Shown here: positions 53,687-62,108 of the stretch, piece by piece
Layout of the letters: each line of letters opens with the position of its first letter
How positions within the stretch are numbered: position 1 is the stretch's first letter
Source of the DNA: Roseovarius sp.
Lineage (GTDB): Bacteria; Pseudomonadota; Alphaproteobacteria; Rhodobacterales; Rhodobacteraceae
Length of the DNA: 64,000 nucleotides
Reading direction: 5' to 3'
NCBI GenBank assembly: GCA_021775255.1
Contig: JAJFIA010000010.1
Location: 186,001-250,000, forward strand
Translations under genes and position numbers: made by a program
The notes under the pieces: model-generated
Told to the model about the DNA's origin: nothing
The model's input: only the letters and a program-made list of their open reading frames with translations
Databases searched by the model: none

Positions 53687-54661
53687 CTAAGGCTTGAGCC
53701 GTTTCAAAACTTCCTGCGCCGCAATGTCGGGCGATATCTTCCCCTCCGCGACCTGATCGCCATAGTCTTTCATGGCTGCCTGCGCCGTTGCCGTTTCAAG
53801 CTGGGCCAGCACACCCTGGCGCAGTTCTTCCTCGAACCAATAGCGCGCCTGCTCCCTGCGCCGGGCATCAAAATGGCCGGTCTCGCGCCGCCAATTTGCC
53901 AGTGCCTGCATCTCGTCCCAGGCCGTTGCCAGCCCCTCATTCTGCACCGATGATACCATCATCGCCTTGGGAAACCCTTCCGGATCCTGTGGGCGTTTGC
54001 GCATCAGCCTGAGCGCGCCGGTATAATCGGCACAGGTGCGCGTGGCGGCGGGTTTGAGATCGCCGTCGGCTTTGTTGATCAGGATAATATCGGCCATTTC
54101 CATGATGCCGCGCTTGACGCCTTGCAATTCATCGCCGCCTGCAGGGGCCAGCAGCAGGATGAAAAGATCGGTCATCTCGGCCACTACGGTTTCCGATTGC
54201 CCCACGCCCACCGTTTCAATCAGCACCACGTCAAACCCCGCCGCCTCACACAAGGCCACAGCCTCGCGGGTGCGCCGGGCCACGCCGCCCAGATGTGATT
54301 GCGCGGGCGAGGGCCGGATGAAGGCGTTCCTGTCGCGGCTGAGCTGCTCCATCCGGGTTTTATCGCCTAAAATAGACCCGCCCGAGCGCGCTGATGAAGG
54401 ATCAACCGCCAGTACCGCCACCCTGAGGCCAAGCCCCGTCAGCATCAGGCCAAAACTTTCGATGAAGGTCGATTTGCCCACACCCGGCGTGCCGGAAAGG
54501 CCGATGCGGATGGCCTGACGATTGCTGTCCTTCAGTTTTTCGATCAATTCAGCGGCCAGTGCCCGATGGTCTGCCCGGCTGCTTTCAACCAAAGTGATTG
54601 CCTTTGACAGCGCCCGCCGGTCAGCGGCGATGATTTTAATGCTCAGATCGGTTATATCCAT
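53687..54661 (-). CDS. meaB: Methylmalonyl-CoA mutase-associated GTPase MeaB
   Basis: G3E-family GTPase of 324 residues that guards and reloads B12-dependent acyl-CoA mutases. Walker A is GLSGTPGVGKSTF. AVDPSSARSGGSILGDKTRM and IRPSPAQSHLGGVARRTREA are characteristic of MeaB/ArgK. NKAD gives guanine specificity, and the C-terminal dimer arm follows. No mutase gene is in the window, but corrin-synthesis genes are, so the B12 supply and its user are chromosomal neighbours. Divergent from hrpB. Confidence 0.94.
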   Translation of the reverse strand: MDITDLSIKIIAADRRALSKAITLVESSRADHRALAAELIEKLKDSNRQAIRIGLSGTPGVGKSTFIESFGLMLTGLGLRVAVLAVDPSSARSGGSILGDKTRMEQLSRDRNAFIRPSPAQSHLGGVARRTREAVALCEAAGFDVVLIETVGVGQSETVVAEMTDLFILLLAPAGGDELQGVKRGIMEMADIILINKADGDLKPAATRTCADYTGALRLMRKRPQDPEGFPKAMMVSSVQNEGLATAWDEMQALANWRRETGHFDARRREQARYWFEEELRQGVLAQLETATAQAAMKDYGDQVAEGKISPDIAAQEVLKRLKP

Positions 54662-54775
54662 CGGCTATGGCCTGTTCTTGTCAATGCGTCTTTTGGCCTA
54701 CATGCCCTGATACAAACTTGCAATTATGATGATCGTTTGGTGGCATTGACCGCCCATATGGCCGATAAAGCGATC

Positions 54776-57226
54776 ATGACGCCCGATTTGCCCATCCATG
54801 ACGTGCTTGTGCCGCTGATAGCAGCCCTGTGCAACCGTGGCCGGGCGGTGTTGCAGGCCCCGCCGGGCGCGGGCAAAACCACCGTGGTGCCGCTAGCGAT
54901 GCTTGAAGCGGGGCTTTGTCAGGGCCGTATTCTGATGCTTGAACCGCGCCGCCTTGCCGCCCGCGCGGCGGCGGAGCGCATGGCGCAGACCCTGAATGAG
55001 CCGGTTGGGGCCACCGTGGGCTACCGCATCCGCGGTGAGGCCAAAACCGGCAAAACCACCCGAATCGAGGTGGTGACAGAAGGCATCCTGACCCGGATGA
55101 TCCAGTCTGATCCGGGGCTTTCAGGCATCAGTGCGGTGATCTTTGACGAGTTTCACGAGCGCTCTTTGAATGCCGATCTGGGGCTGGCGCTTTGCCTTGA
55201 GATCGCAGAGGCCCTGCGCGATGATCTGATGCTTTTGGTGATGTCGGCCACGCTTGAGGCCGCCCCTGTGGCCGGGTTGATGGGCAATGCCCCGGTGATC
55301 ACATCTCAGGGCCGAAGTTTTCCGGTGGAAACCCACTGGCTCAAGCGCCCCACGGCCAAATCCCTGCGGTTTGAAGCGGCGCTCGCGGATCTGGTGGTGC
55401 AGGCTGTTGGGGAAACCCAAGGCGGCGTTCTGGTGTTTTTGCCCGGTGAGGGCGAGATTCGGCGGGTGCAGGCCCTGCTTGCCCCCCGTGTGCCAATAGA
55501 TTGCTCTATCCGGCCGCTTTTTGGGGCGATGGATTTCAAAGCCCAGCGCGCCGCGATTGGCCCCTGTGAGGCGGGCCGCAAGATCGTGCTTGCCACCTCG
55601 ATTGCCGAAACCTCGCTGACGATTGAGGATATCCGCGTGGTGGTGGATGGCGGGCTGGCCCGGCGGGCGCGGTTTGACCCCGGCAGCGGCATGTCGCGGC
55701 TGATAACCGAGCCGGTGACCCGCGCCGAGGCCACGCAACGCACAGGCCGGGCTGGCCGGGTGGCGGCGGGCGTGTGTTACCGGCTTTGGACACGGGGGGC
55801 TGATGGCGCAATGGCGGGCTTTCCCCCGGCGGAAATCGAAGTGGCTGATCTCAGCGGGCTGGCGCTGGAACTGGCGCTTTGGGGGGCTGCGCCCGAGGCC
55901 TTGCCGTTCCTCACACCGCCCAATCCCGGCGGCTATGCTTCGGCGCAGAATTTGTTGCACATGCTGGGGGCGCTGGATGAACAGGCGCGGATCACAGATC
56001 ACGGCAAAGAACTGGCGGCATTGCCGCTGCATCCCCGCCTTGCCCATATGCTGGCCATTGCGGGGCCTGCGGCAGCCCCGTTGGCGGCCCTGCTGGCCGA
56101 CCGCGATCCTCTGGGCCGGGGCGCGCCGGTGGATCTGTCGCTCAGACTTGCGGCCCTGCGCGATTATCGCCGCTTTTCCGAGCGCTCGCCCTTCACGGCC
56201 AATCGTGGCGCGCTTGAGCGCATAAAATCCGAAGCCAAAAGGCTGACCACCAAAGCGAGGCGCGAACGCAAGAGCGCGATGAGCGATGCGGAAATGGCTG
56301 CCCTCGCCTATCCTGACCGCATCGGCCTGCGCCGCAAGGGGGATGCCCCGCGCTATATCCTTTCCGGCGGCAAGGGGGCCGTGTTGCCAGAAGGTGATAC
56401 CCTCTCAGATACCCGCCTGATCGTGGCCACCGATCTTGATGGCAATCCGCGCGAGGCCCGTATCCGGCAGGCGATTGCCATCTCTGAATCTGAGCTTCGC
56501 GGGCTTTTCATGGATCAGATCAGGTGGCACGACCTGTGCGAATGGAGCAGGCGCGAGCGCCGCGTGACCGCCCGACGGCAGGAACGGCTGGGTGCTCTGG
56601 TGCTGGAGGACAGGCAATGGAAAGACGCGCCCGCCGCTGATATTACCCGCGCCATGCTTGACGGTGTGCGGGATCTGGGCCTTGGCTGGACAGATGCCGC
56701 GCGGCGGTTTGTTGCCCGGGTGGCGCTGGTGCGTGAGGACCATGCGGATTTGCCGGACATGTCAGAGGCCGCACTTATGGACACCCTTGAAGAATGGCTT
56801 TTGCCGCATCTTGCAGGCGTGAAAACCGCGCAGGACTGGAAACGCTTTGACATGACAGACGCCCTGCGCGCCCGGCTAAGCTGGGATCAGATGCAGGCGC
56901 TTGACCGCGCTGCACCGGCCTCATTCATCACGCCTCTGGGCCGTAAAATCCCGATTGATTACAGCGGCGAACACCCCCAGATCAGCCTGCGCCTGCAGGA
57001 AATGTTTGGTCAGAAAAGCCACCCCCTGATTGGCCGCACCCCTTTGCGGGTGACGCTTTTGTCACCTGCCGGGCGGCCGGTACAGACCACGCTGAACATC
57101 CCCGGTTTCTGGGCCACATCCTACGCGGATGTGCGCAAGGACATGCGCGGGCGCTACCCCAAACACCCCTGGCCCGAGGATCCAACCATTGCCATTCCAA
57201 CCCTCAGGGCGCGGCGCCGGGGGTAA
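54776..57226 (+). CDS. hrpB: ATP-dependent helicase HrpB
   Basis: DExH helicase of about 816 residues. Motif I is APPGAGKTTVVPLAM, motif II DEFHERSLNADLGLAL, motif III MSATLEA, motif V ATSIAETSLTIEDI and motif VI QRTGRAGRV. The C-terminal HrpB-specific domain ends with PGFWATSYADVRKDMRGRYPKHPWPEDP. The RNA or DNA target is not known in this family. I prefer the ATG at 54776 (MTPDLP), which matches the family N-terminus, though no clear ribosome site is present; an in-frame start could lie as far up as 54737. Confidence 0.93.
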   Translation: MTPDLPIHDVLVPLIAALCNRGRAVLQAPPGAGKTTVVPLAMLEAGLCQGRILMLEPRRLAARAAAERMAQTLNEPVGATVGYRIRGEAKTGKTTRIEVVTEGILTRMIQSDPGLSGISAVIFDEFHERSLNADLGLALCLEIAEALRDDLMLLVMSATLEAAPVAGLMGNAPVITSQGRSFPVETHWLKRPTAKSLRFEAALADLVVQAVGETQGGVLVFLPGEGEIRRVQALLAPRVPIDCSIRPLFGAMDFKAQRAAIGPCEAGRKIVLATSIAETSLTIEDIRVVVDGGLARRARFDPGSGMSRLITEPVTRAEATQRTGRAGRVAAGVCYRLWTRGADGAMAGFPPAEIEVADLSGLALELALWGAAPEALPFLTPPNPGGYASAQNLLHMLGALDEQARITDHGKELAALPLHPRLAHMLAIAGPAAAPLAALLADRDPLGRGAPVDLSLRLAALRDYRRFSERSPFTANRGALERIKSEAKRLTTKARRERKSAMSDAEMAALAYPDRIGLRRKGDAPRYILSGGKGAVLPEGDTLSDTRLIVATDLDGNPREARIRQAIAISESELRGLFMDQIRWHDLCEWSRRERRVTARRQERLGALVLEDRQWKDAPAADITRAMLDGVRDLGLGWTDAARRFVARVALVREDHADLPDMSEAALMDTLEEWLLPHLAGVKTAQDWKRFDMTDALRARLSWDQMQALDRAAPASFITPLGRKIPIDYSGEHPQISLRLQEMFGQKSHPLIGRTPLRVTLLSPAGRPVQTTLNIPGFWATSYADVRKDMRGRYPKHPWPEDPTIAIPTLRARRRG

Positions 57227-57247
57227 AAATTTCAGCGCTCAATTAAA

Positions 57248-57356
57248 GCGTTTCATACCAAACCTCAATCACGAGGTTTGGTGTGAAACGCCCGGATCCA
57301 ATTGATGTTGTGGGCGCATCAAAATCTACTTGTTACTCAAGTTAATTCCGAAACGC
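57248..57356 (-). repeat. Composite double-palindrome element, copy 2 (inverted)
   Basis: Read on the minus strand it matches copy 1 at 49079-49184 throughout. Module 1 (57314-57356) starts GCGTTTCGGAATTAACTTG with 32 of 43 positions equal to copy 1. The 22-base spacer matches at 16. Module 2 (57248-57291) keeps the GCGTTTC/GAAACGC ends, and its own arms pair at 18 of 19 bases although the core differs. It lies between the ends of convergent hrpB and ppaC. Confidence 0.85.
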
Positions 57357-57442
57357 TTGATTGCAGTAAAACCCGTGTAATCCTTTGAAAGGACACAGAA
57401 ATATAGCCTTCAGGCAAGATGTTCAGAGCGTCCCGGACAATA

Positions 57443-58363
57443 TCACACTGCCAGAATTGGAATTATCTGCTTTTTCCGGCTCATGACGCCGGGCAAAACC
57501 AGCGTATCGCCATCCGCCTGCACCCCAAAGGATTTATGCGCGACCGTGCGCACAAGATCGTTGGGCACCAGAAGCGTGGCCTCTTCATTGAGGATGTCGA
57601 CCACGAAAAGCAGCACCTGATCAACACCGTCCTCGGAGGCAACCGTTGGCATGGCACTCATCAGGCTGTCCTTGCGTTCCAGAATCGTGGCGGGGGCGGT
57701 GGTTTCCAAAACGCTCACGCGGAATTTGGTGGCTCCCACGGTGTATTCCTTGCTGTCCATGCGCAACAGTTCGGCATCCGTAAACGCACTGACATCGGAT
57801 TTGGCGGCAAACATCTTTGCGGCATAATCCGCGATGCTGATGCCCAGATCAGCCGCCAAAGTCTCGGCCACCTCGCGGTCATGTCCGGTGGTGGTGGGGC
57901 TGCGAAACGCCAGCGTGTCCGACAGGATACAGGTGAGCGCCGCGCCCTTGATGGCCTCGGGCATACGGCTTGCATCCGTGCCCATCAGATCTACCATGAT
58001 CGTGGCGGTACAGGCCAGCGGGCGAATGGTGATCTCGATCGGGCCACTGGTTTCCAGCCCGCCCACCAGTTTGTGATGGTCGATGATGGCGCGTATATCC
58101 GCGCCATTGATCGCCTCGGGCAATTCTGCCGGGTTGTTGGTGTCAACAATCACGCATGGCTGCCCGGCGGCAATACCGCTGATGATCTCAGGCTTTTCAA
58201 GGCCCCAGTGATCCAGCATGAAAAGCGCCTCGGTATTGGGCTCGCCCAGCAGTTTTGGCGCGGCGGGCACGCCTTTCACTTCACCCAGATACCAGGCCCA
58301 GATGATCGGAGAGCCGGTGCTGTCGGTGTCGGGGGATTTATGGCCAAATACTGAAATTGTCAT
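57443..58363 (-). CDS. ppaC: Manganese-dependent inorganic pyrophosphatase (family II)
   Basis: DHH-superfamily enzyme of 306 residues that hydrolyses pyrophosphate to phosphate. Metal ligands are seen in FGHKSPDTDST and IVDTNN, with the DHH motif in AIIDHHKLVGG. The C-terminal DHHA2 domain has the phosphate-binding SRKKQIIP run. The ATG at 58363 follows GAGGACATCC, preferred over an ATG four codons upstream that overlaps this site. Family II enzymes occur in a minority of bacteria; this replaces or adds to a family I enzyme elsewhere. Confidence 0.93.
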   Translation of the reverse strand: MTISVFGHKSPDTDSTGSPIIWAWYLGEVKGVPAAPKLLGEPNTEALFMLDHWGLEKPEIISGIAAGQPCVIVDTNNPAELPEAINGADIRAIIDHHKLVGGLETSGPIEITIRPLACTATIMVDLMGTDASRMPEAIKGAALTCILSDTLAFRSPTTTGHDREVAETLAADLGISIADYAAKMFAAKSDVSAFTDAELLRMDSKEYTVGATKFRVSVLETTAPATILERKDSLMSAMPTVASEDGVDQVLLFVVDILNEEATLLVPNDLVRTVAHKSFGVQADGDTLVLPGVMSRKKQIIPILAV

Positions 58364-58453
58364 GGATGTCCTCATGAGTCGCTGGGTTTGGCCGCCTTAT
58401 AGGGGCATGATCGGGGCTTGTCACCAGCGCGCCTTGCCGCCAGATTGAGACAT

Positions 58454-59122
58454 ATGAGCACCCCCAGCGAAACCCGGCTTTATGCCCCCGTGAAAGCCTA
58501 TCTTGAGGCGCAGGGCTATTCCGTCAAAGGCGAAATAGGTTCGGCGGATGTTGTGGCCCTGCGCGGCGATGAGCCGCCGCTGATTATTGAGCTGAAAAAC
58601 GGGTTTTCACTGGTATTGCTGCAACAGGCGGTGGCGCGACAGACCATCACAGATACGGTTTATGTGGCCCTGCCGCGCTGGAGGGGTATGGCCGGATGGC
58701 GGGCGTTCAAGGGTAATATCGGGCTGTGCAAGCGTCTGGGAATAGGCGTTATTTCAGTGCGTGAGGCCGATGGGTTCGTGGAGGTCCATACCGACCCCGC
58801 GCCGTTTCGCCCGCGCAAATCCAAGGCCCGCAAGGCGGCTTTGCTCAAGGAATTTGCGGCCCGTGAAGGCGACCCGACAAAGGGCGGCACAAACGGGCAG
58901 GTGATGACAGCCTACAGGCAGGATGCCCGGCGCATCGCGGATTATCTGGCGCATGCAGGGCCAAGCAAGGGATCGGACGTGGCCAAAGCCACCGGTGTGG
59001 CGCGCGCCACGGGGATCATGGCCGACAATCACTATGGCTGGTTCTTTCGTGCCGCACGGGGGATTTACATGTTGAGCGATGCGGCGGGTTTTGAAGTTGC
59101 GCAAAATGGGGGCGTTACTTGA
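58454..59122 (+). CDS. DUF2161 family protein, putative PD-(D/E)XK nuclease fold
   Basis: Soluble protein of 222 residues. IGSADVVALRGDEPPLIIELKNGFSLVLLQQAV contains D...(E)-L-K in the spacing of a PD-(D/E)XK nuclease core. The middle is basic (RPRKSKARKAALLKEF) and the C-terminal part (about 150-222) looks like a winged helix (RIADYLAHAGPSKGSDVAKATGV). Such proteins are annotated DUF2161; no role is established. Its N-terminal start at 58454 is supported by length more than by its weak TTGAGAC site. Confidence 0.72.
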   Translation: MSTPSETRLYAPVKAYLEAQGYSVKGEIGSADVVALRGDEPPLIIELKNGFSLVLLQQAVARQTITDTVYVALPRWRGMAGWRAFKGNIGLCKRLGIGVISVREADGFVEVHTDPAPFRPRKSKARKAALLKEFAAREGDPTKGGTNGQVMTAYRQDARRIADYLAHAGPSKGSDVAKATGVARATGIMADNHYGWFFRAARGIYMLSDAAGFEVAQNGGVT

Positions 59123-59258
59123 GTTTGAATTGATATTTTTCAATATTACCCTCGCCACGAGCTATCAGGGTGAGGTAGACAATTTATTGCCCATCAGGCT
59201 ACATTCGTTCCAACAGTATCACCATAATCAATTTTTCAAGCGTCAGAAGGCAATTATC

Positions 59259-59783
59259 ATGCGCCCCGTATATATCGCTTTAACCCTGGGATTTCACGCT
59301 TTGTTTATGACCGGTGGTTCAGGTGCAAATGCGCAGATGGTCTACGCGCTCGAGATTAACGGTAAGGATGTTCTTGCCGGAATATTTGTGCAGGTCCAGA
59401 ATCCTGACAGGACAGCCGAGACGATGGCCATGGTGTCAGGGCAGAGCGATTTTAATATCGGTGATTCCACTTATACCGCAACCGCAGGAGAGTTGATGAC
59501 TGCTTCTGAAGGTGAAATTCATTTTCTTCCATCGGAAAGAACGGATATCGGCGAAGTTGGCATTGCACTTGGACCTGAGACGGTTTTTTGCCTCGCGGAT
59601 GGCACGATTTCCAATGACTGGCTGGCGGTCGGGGAAAATGCGGTGGCCATTGTACCGCAAGACGGCGGTCCTGCGATATCAGTACGCAATTCACTTTGGA
59701 TGGTAAATATTGTGGATGGGTTTTCATCCCTGCAAGACCCTTCTTGCTCCAATACGGATTATCCGGTGTTGATAGTGAAATAG
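59259..59783 (+). CDS. Secreted protein, tandem paralogue 1
   Basis: Exported protein of 174 residues with a signal peptide (MRPVYIALTLGFHALFMTGG, cleavage near ANA-QM). The second half matches the next gene nearly word for word: ALGPETVFCLADGTIS, DWLAVGENAVAIVPQ, GGPAISVRNSLWM and DPSCSNTDYPVL. Two cysteines (one in each block) may form a disulfide. No family is recognised. AGAAGGCAATTATC precedes the ATG. The N-terminal halves of the two paralogues differ, so they may have different partners. Confidence 0.75.
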   Translation: MRPVYIALTLGFHALFMTGGSGANAQMVYALEINGKDVLAGIFVQVQNPDRTAETMAMVSGQSDFNIGDSTYTATAGELMTASEGEIHFLPSERTDIGEVGIALGPETVFCLADGTISNDWLAVGENAVAIVPQDGGPAISVRNSLWMVNIVDGFSSLQDPSCSNTDYPVLIVK

Positions 59784-59913
59784 CGCCTGTTAATATTGCG
59801 TTGGTGTTGCACCGTTTGCCGTTCAGGGCATGGTAGACATATACATATCTGCCAACCAACCTTTAACAAACCGCAATCCAGTGATGCTTGGATTGTGGCC
59901 ATAGGAGATTGTC

Positions 59914-60429
59914 ATGCGTTCCCCTAACTTTATTCCCCTCGCCATTCTAGCACTGTTAATGGCCATCGGCTCGCGCACAGAGGCTCAAATGACCACGCTA
60001 ACTTTTGACGGGAAAGCCGCGCTTGTAGGGGAAATTGTAAATGTGCCGGAATCCGGGCGGATTGCCGATGCTAAAATGATGATGAAAGGTCAGGATATAA
60101 TTCGTGTGAAAGATGAAATAATGACCGTGACCGCAGGCGTGCTAATGGCCGTAACCGAGGCCGAGATCCGGTTTCCAGCGATACAAGGGCTGGATGTGGG
60201 CGAGGTTGCTGTTGAGCTCGGGCCTGAGACGGTTATTTGCCTGGCTGATGGCACGATTTCCAAAGATTGGCTGGCGGTCGGGCAAAATGCGGTGGCCATT
60301 GTGCCGCAAAACGGTGGCCCCGCGATCTCAGTGCGCAATGCACTTTGGATGTTTGAAGATCTGATGATGATCCCCAGAAGGATTGACCCTTCTTGCTCCA
60401 ATGCGGATTATCCGGTGTTGGTTGAATAG
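59914..60429 (+). CDS. Secreted protein, tandem paralogue 2
   Basis: Exported protein of 171 residues with a signal peptide (MRSPNFIPLAILALLMAIGS, cleavage near TEA-QM). Shares with paralogue 1 the blocks ELGPETVICLADGTIS, DWLAVGQNAVAIVPQ, GGPAISVRNALWM and DPSCSNADYPVL; the DNA is also nearly identical there, whereas residues 25-95 diverge. TAGGAGATTGTC precedes the ATG at 59914. Function unknown; a duplicated envelope or extracellular protein is the simplest reading. A 23-bp hairpin lies directly after its stop. Confidence 0.75.
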   Translation: MRSPNFIPLAILALLMAIGSRTEAQMTTLTFDGKAALVGEIVNVPESGRIADAKMMMKGQDIIRVKDEIMTVTAGVLMAVTEAEIRFPAIQGLDVGEVAVELGPETVICLADGTISKDWLAVGQNAVAIVPQNGGPAISVRNALWMFEDLMMIPRRIDPSCSNADYPVLVE

Positions 60430-60433
60430 GAAC

Positions 60434-60488
60434 AGCGTGGGTTTCACCCACCCTACGAATTGCCGGTAGGGTGGGTGAAACCCACGCT
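60434..60488. terminator. Perfect 23-bp inverted repeat between convergent genes
   Basis: Arms 60434-60456 (AGCGTGGGTTTCACCCACCC...) and 60466-60488 pair perfectly over 23 bases around a 9-base loop. No T tract follows. It lies between the secreted paralogue and convergent gshA, so it can end both transcripts. The GTAGGGTGGGTGAAACCCA word makes it a relative of the repeat at 5255-5320. Confidence 0.8.
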
Positions 60489-60498
60489 GCACAGATAA

Positions 60499-61869
60499 TC
60501 AATAGGAATATTCCGCGTAAATCCGGCTCAGATCGCCGTTCCAGTCGCCGTGGTAATGCTCAAGCAGCTCATCGGCTGGCACCTGACCGCTCTCAACGCT
60601 TTCATGCAGGGCATTGAGGAAGTGGGTTTCATCCTCGATCAACCCGCCCGCGCCCGGCCGTGCCCGCGCCTTGAGGCCTGCCTGCGAGATTGCCACCACC
60701 TCGCGTGCCAGATCATGCATATTGACGCCCGGCACCTCAGCCTGAAGCCCGTCCACACTGGCCGCCACGCGCAGCGCCTCGCGGGTCTCTGCTGTCCAGC
60801 CCTTGACCAGATCCCACGCCGCGTCGAGCGAGGATTGGTCATACATCATCCCCACCCAGAAAGCAGGCAGCGCGCACAGCCTGCGCCACGGGCCGCCATC
60901 GGCACCGCGCATCTCCATGAACTGCTTGATCCGCGCCTCGGGGAAGAGCGTGGTCAGGTGATCGGCCCAGTCGGAAAGGGTTGGTTTTTCGCCGGGCAGG
61001 GCCGGCAGCTCACCCTTGAGGAAATCGCGAAAGGATTGCCCCAATGCATTGATATAATTGCCATCGCGATAGACAAAATACATCGGCACATCGAGCGCAT
61101 ATTGCACATAACGCTCAAACCCGAAGCCTTCTTCAAACACGAATGGCAACATGCCGGTGCGGCTGGCGTCAAGATCGCGCCAGACCCGCGCACGCCAGGA
61201 TTTATGGCCATTTGGCCCGCCCTCAAAAAACGGTGAATTGGCAAATAACGCGGTCGCTACCGGCTGTAGGGCAAGCGCCACGCGAAATTTTTGCACCATG
61301 TCCGCCTCGGAGGCAAAATCAAGGTTCACCTGCACCGTACAGGTTCGCCGCATCATCGCCTGCCCCATGGTGCCAACGCGCTGCATATAGGCATCCATCA
61401 GCTTGTAGCGGCCCTTGGGCATCAGCGGCATCTCATCGTGGGTCCAGACCGGAGCCGCCCCCAGACCGATGAAGCCAACACCGACCTTGTCGGCAATATC
61501 CTTGACCTCGCGCAGATGCGCATTCACCTCGTCACAGGTTTCATGGATGGTTTCCACCGGCGCGCCGCTAAGCTCAAGCTGCCCGCCCGGCTCAAGGCTC
61601 ACATTGGCCCCGTCTTTTTCAAGGCCGATCAGCTTGCCGGCCTCTTCAACCGGGGCCCAGCCATGCACATCGCGCAGCCCCTCAAGCACCGCCAGAACCG
61701 AACGTTCGCCCGCATAGGGGATCGGCCTGAGCGTATCACGGCAATAGCCGAATTTTTCGTGCTCGGTGCCGATGCGCCAATCCTGCTTGGGCTTGCATCC
61801 GCTTTCCAGCAGTCCTGCGAGCTGATCATGATGTTCAATCGGCCCGCCGCCGGATTGGGGAATGGACAT
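60499..61869 (-). CDS. gshA: Glutamate-cysteine ligase (plant/alphaproteobacterial type)
   Basis: GCS2-type ligase of 456 residues that joins glutamate and cysteine, the first step of glutathione synthesis. Seen: IGTEHEKFGY near the start, SLEPGGQLELSG, MRRTCTVQVNLDF, FFEGGPNGHKSWRARVW and EMRGADGGPWRRLCALPAFWVGMMYD. The class is typical of alphaproteobacteria and plants rather than E. coli GshA. Provides glutathione for the hydroquinone reductase at 33-34 kb. AAGGCAGGAGATACATAA precedes the ATG at 61869. Confidence 0.93.
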   Translation of the reverse strand: MSIPQSGGGPIEHHDQLAGLLESGCKPKQDWRIGTEHEKFGYCRDTLRPIPYAGERSVLAVLEGLRDVHGWAPVEEAGKLIGLEKDGANVSLEPGGQLELSGAPVETIHETCDEVNAHLREVKDIADKVGVGFIGLGAAPVWTHDEMPLMPKGRYKLMDAYMQRVGTMGQAMMRRTCTVQVNLDFASEADMVQKFRVALALQPVATALFANSPFFEGGPNGHKSWRARVWRDLDASRTGMLPFVFEEGFGFERYVQYALDVPMYFVYRDGNYINALGQSFRDFLKGELPALPGEKPTLSDWADHLTTLFPEARIKQFMEMRGADGGPWRRLCALPAFWVGMMYDQSSLDAAWDLVKGWTAETREALRVAASVDGLQAEVPGVNMHDLAREVVAISQAGLKARARPGAGGLIEDETHFLNALHESVESGQVPADELLEHYHGDWNGDLSRIYAEYSY

Positions 61870-61944
61870 TTATGTATCTCCTGCCTTGTGGGCTGTTTGA
61901 CTGCCAGAAGTGGGGTGTAATGCGGGCGGTGTCAATGCAGGGGG

Positions 61945-61995
61945 GAGGCGCATTTTTGATCCGGAGTTACAGCAATGGATTACAAAATGCGCCTC
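61945..61995. repeat. 51-base inverted repeat upstream of gshA
   Basis: GAGGCGCATTTTTGATCC pairs with GGATTACAAAATGCGCCTC (12 outer bases perfect) around a 14-base loop. It lies in the 239-base gap between divergent gshA and the Tat-exported protein gene. Too far from either end to be a terminator; could be a regulator site or dispersed repeat. Confidence 0.55.
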
Positions 61996-62108
61996 AATCA
62001 AGCCATCAAGACTTTGAACACACCCGATATGGGGTGGTCAGCGAAAATTGACAAAACCATGAAACCTTATAGTCTTTTTAACATTTGTTATTAAATTTGG
62101 GGCAAATC

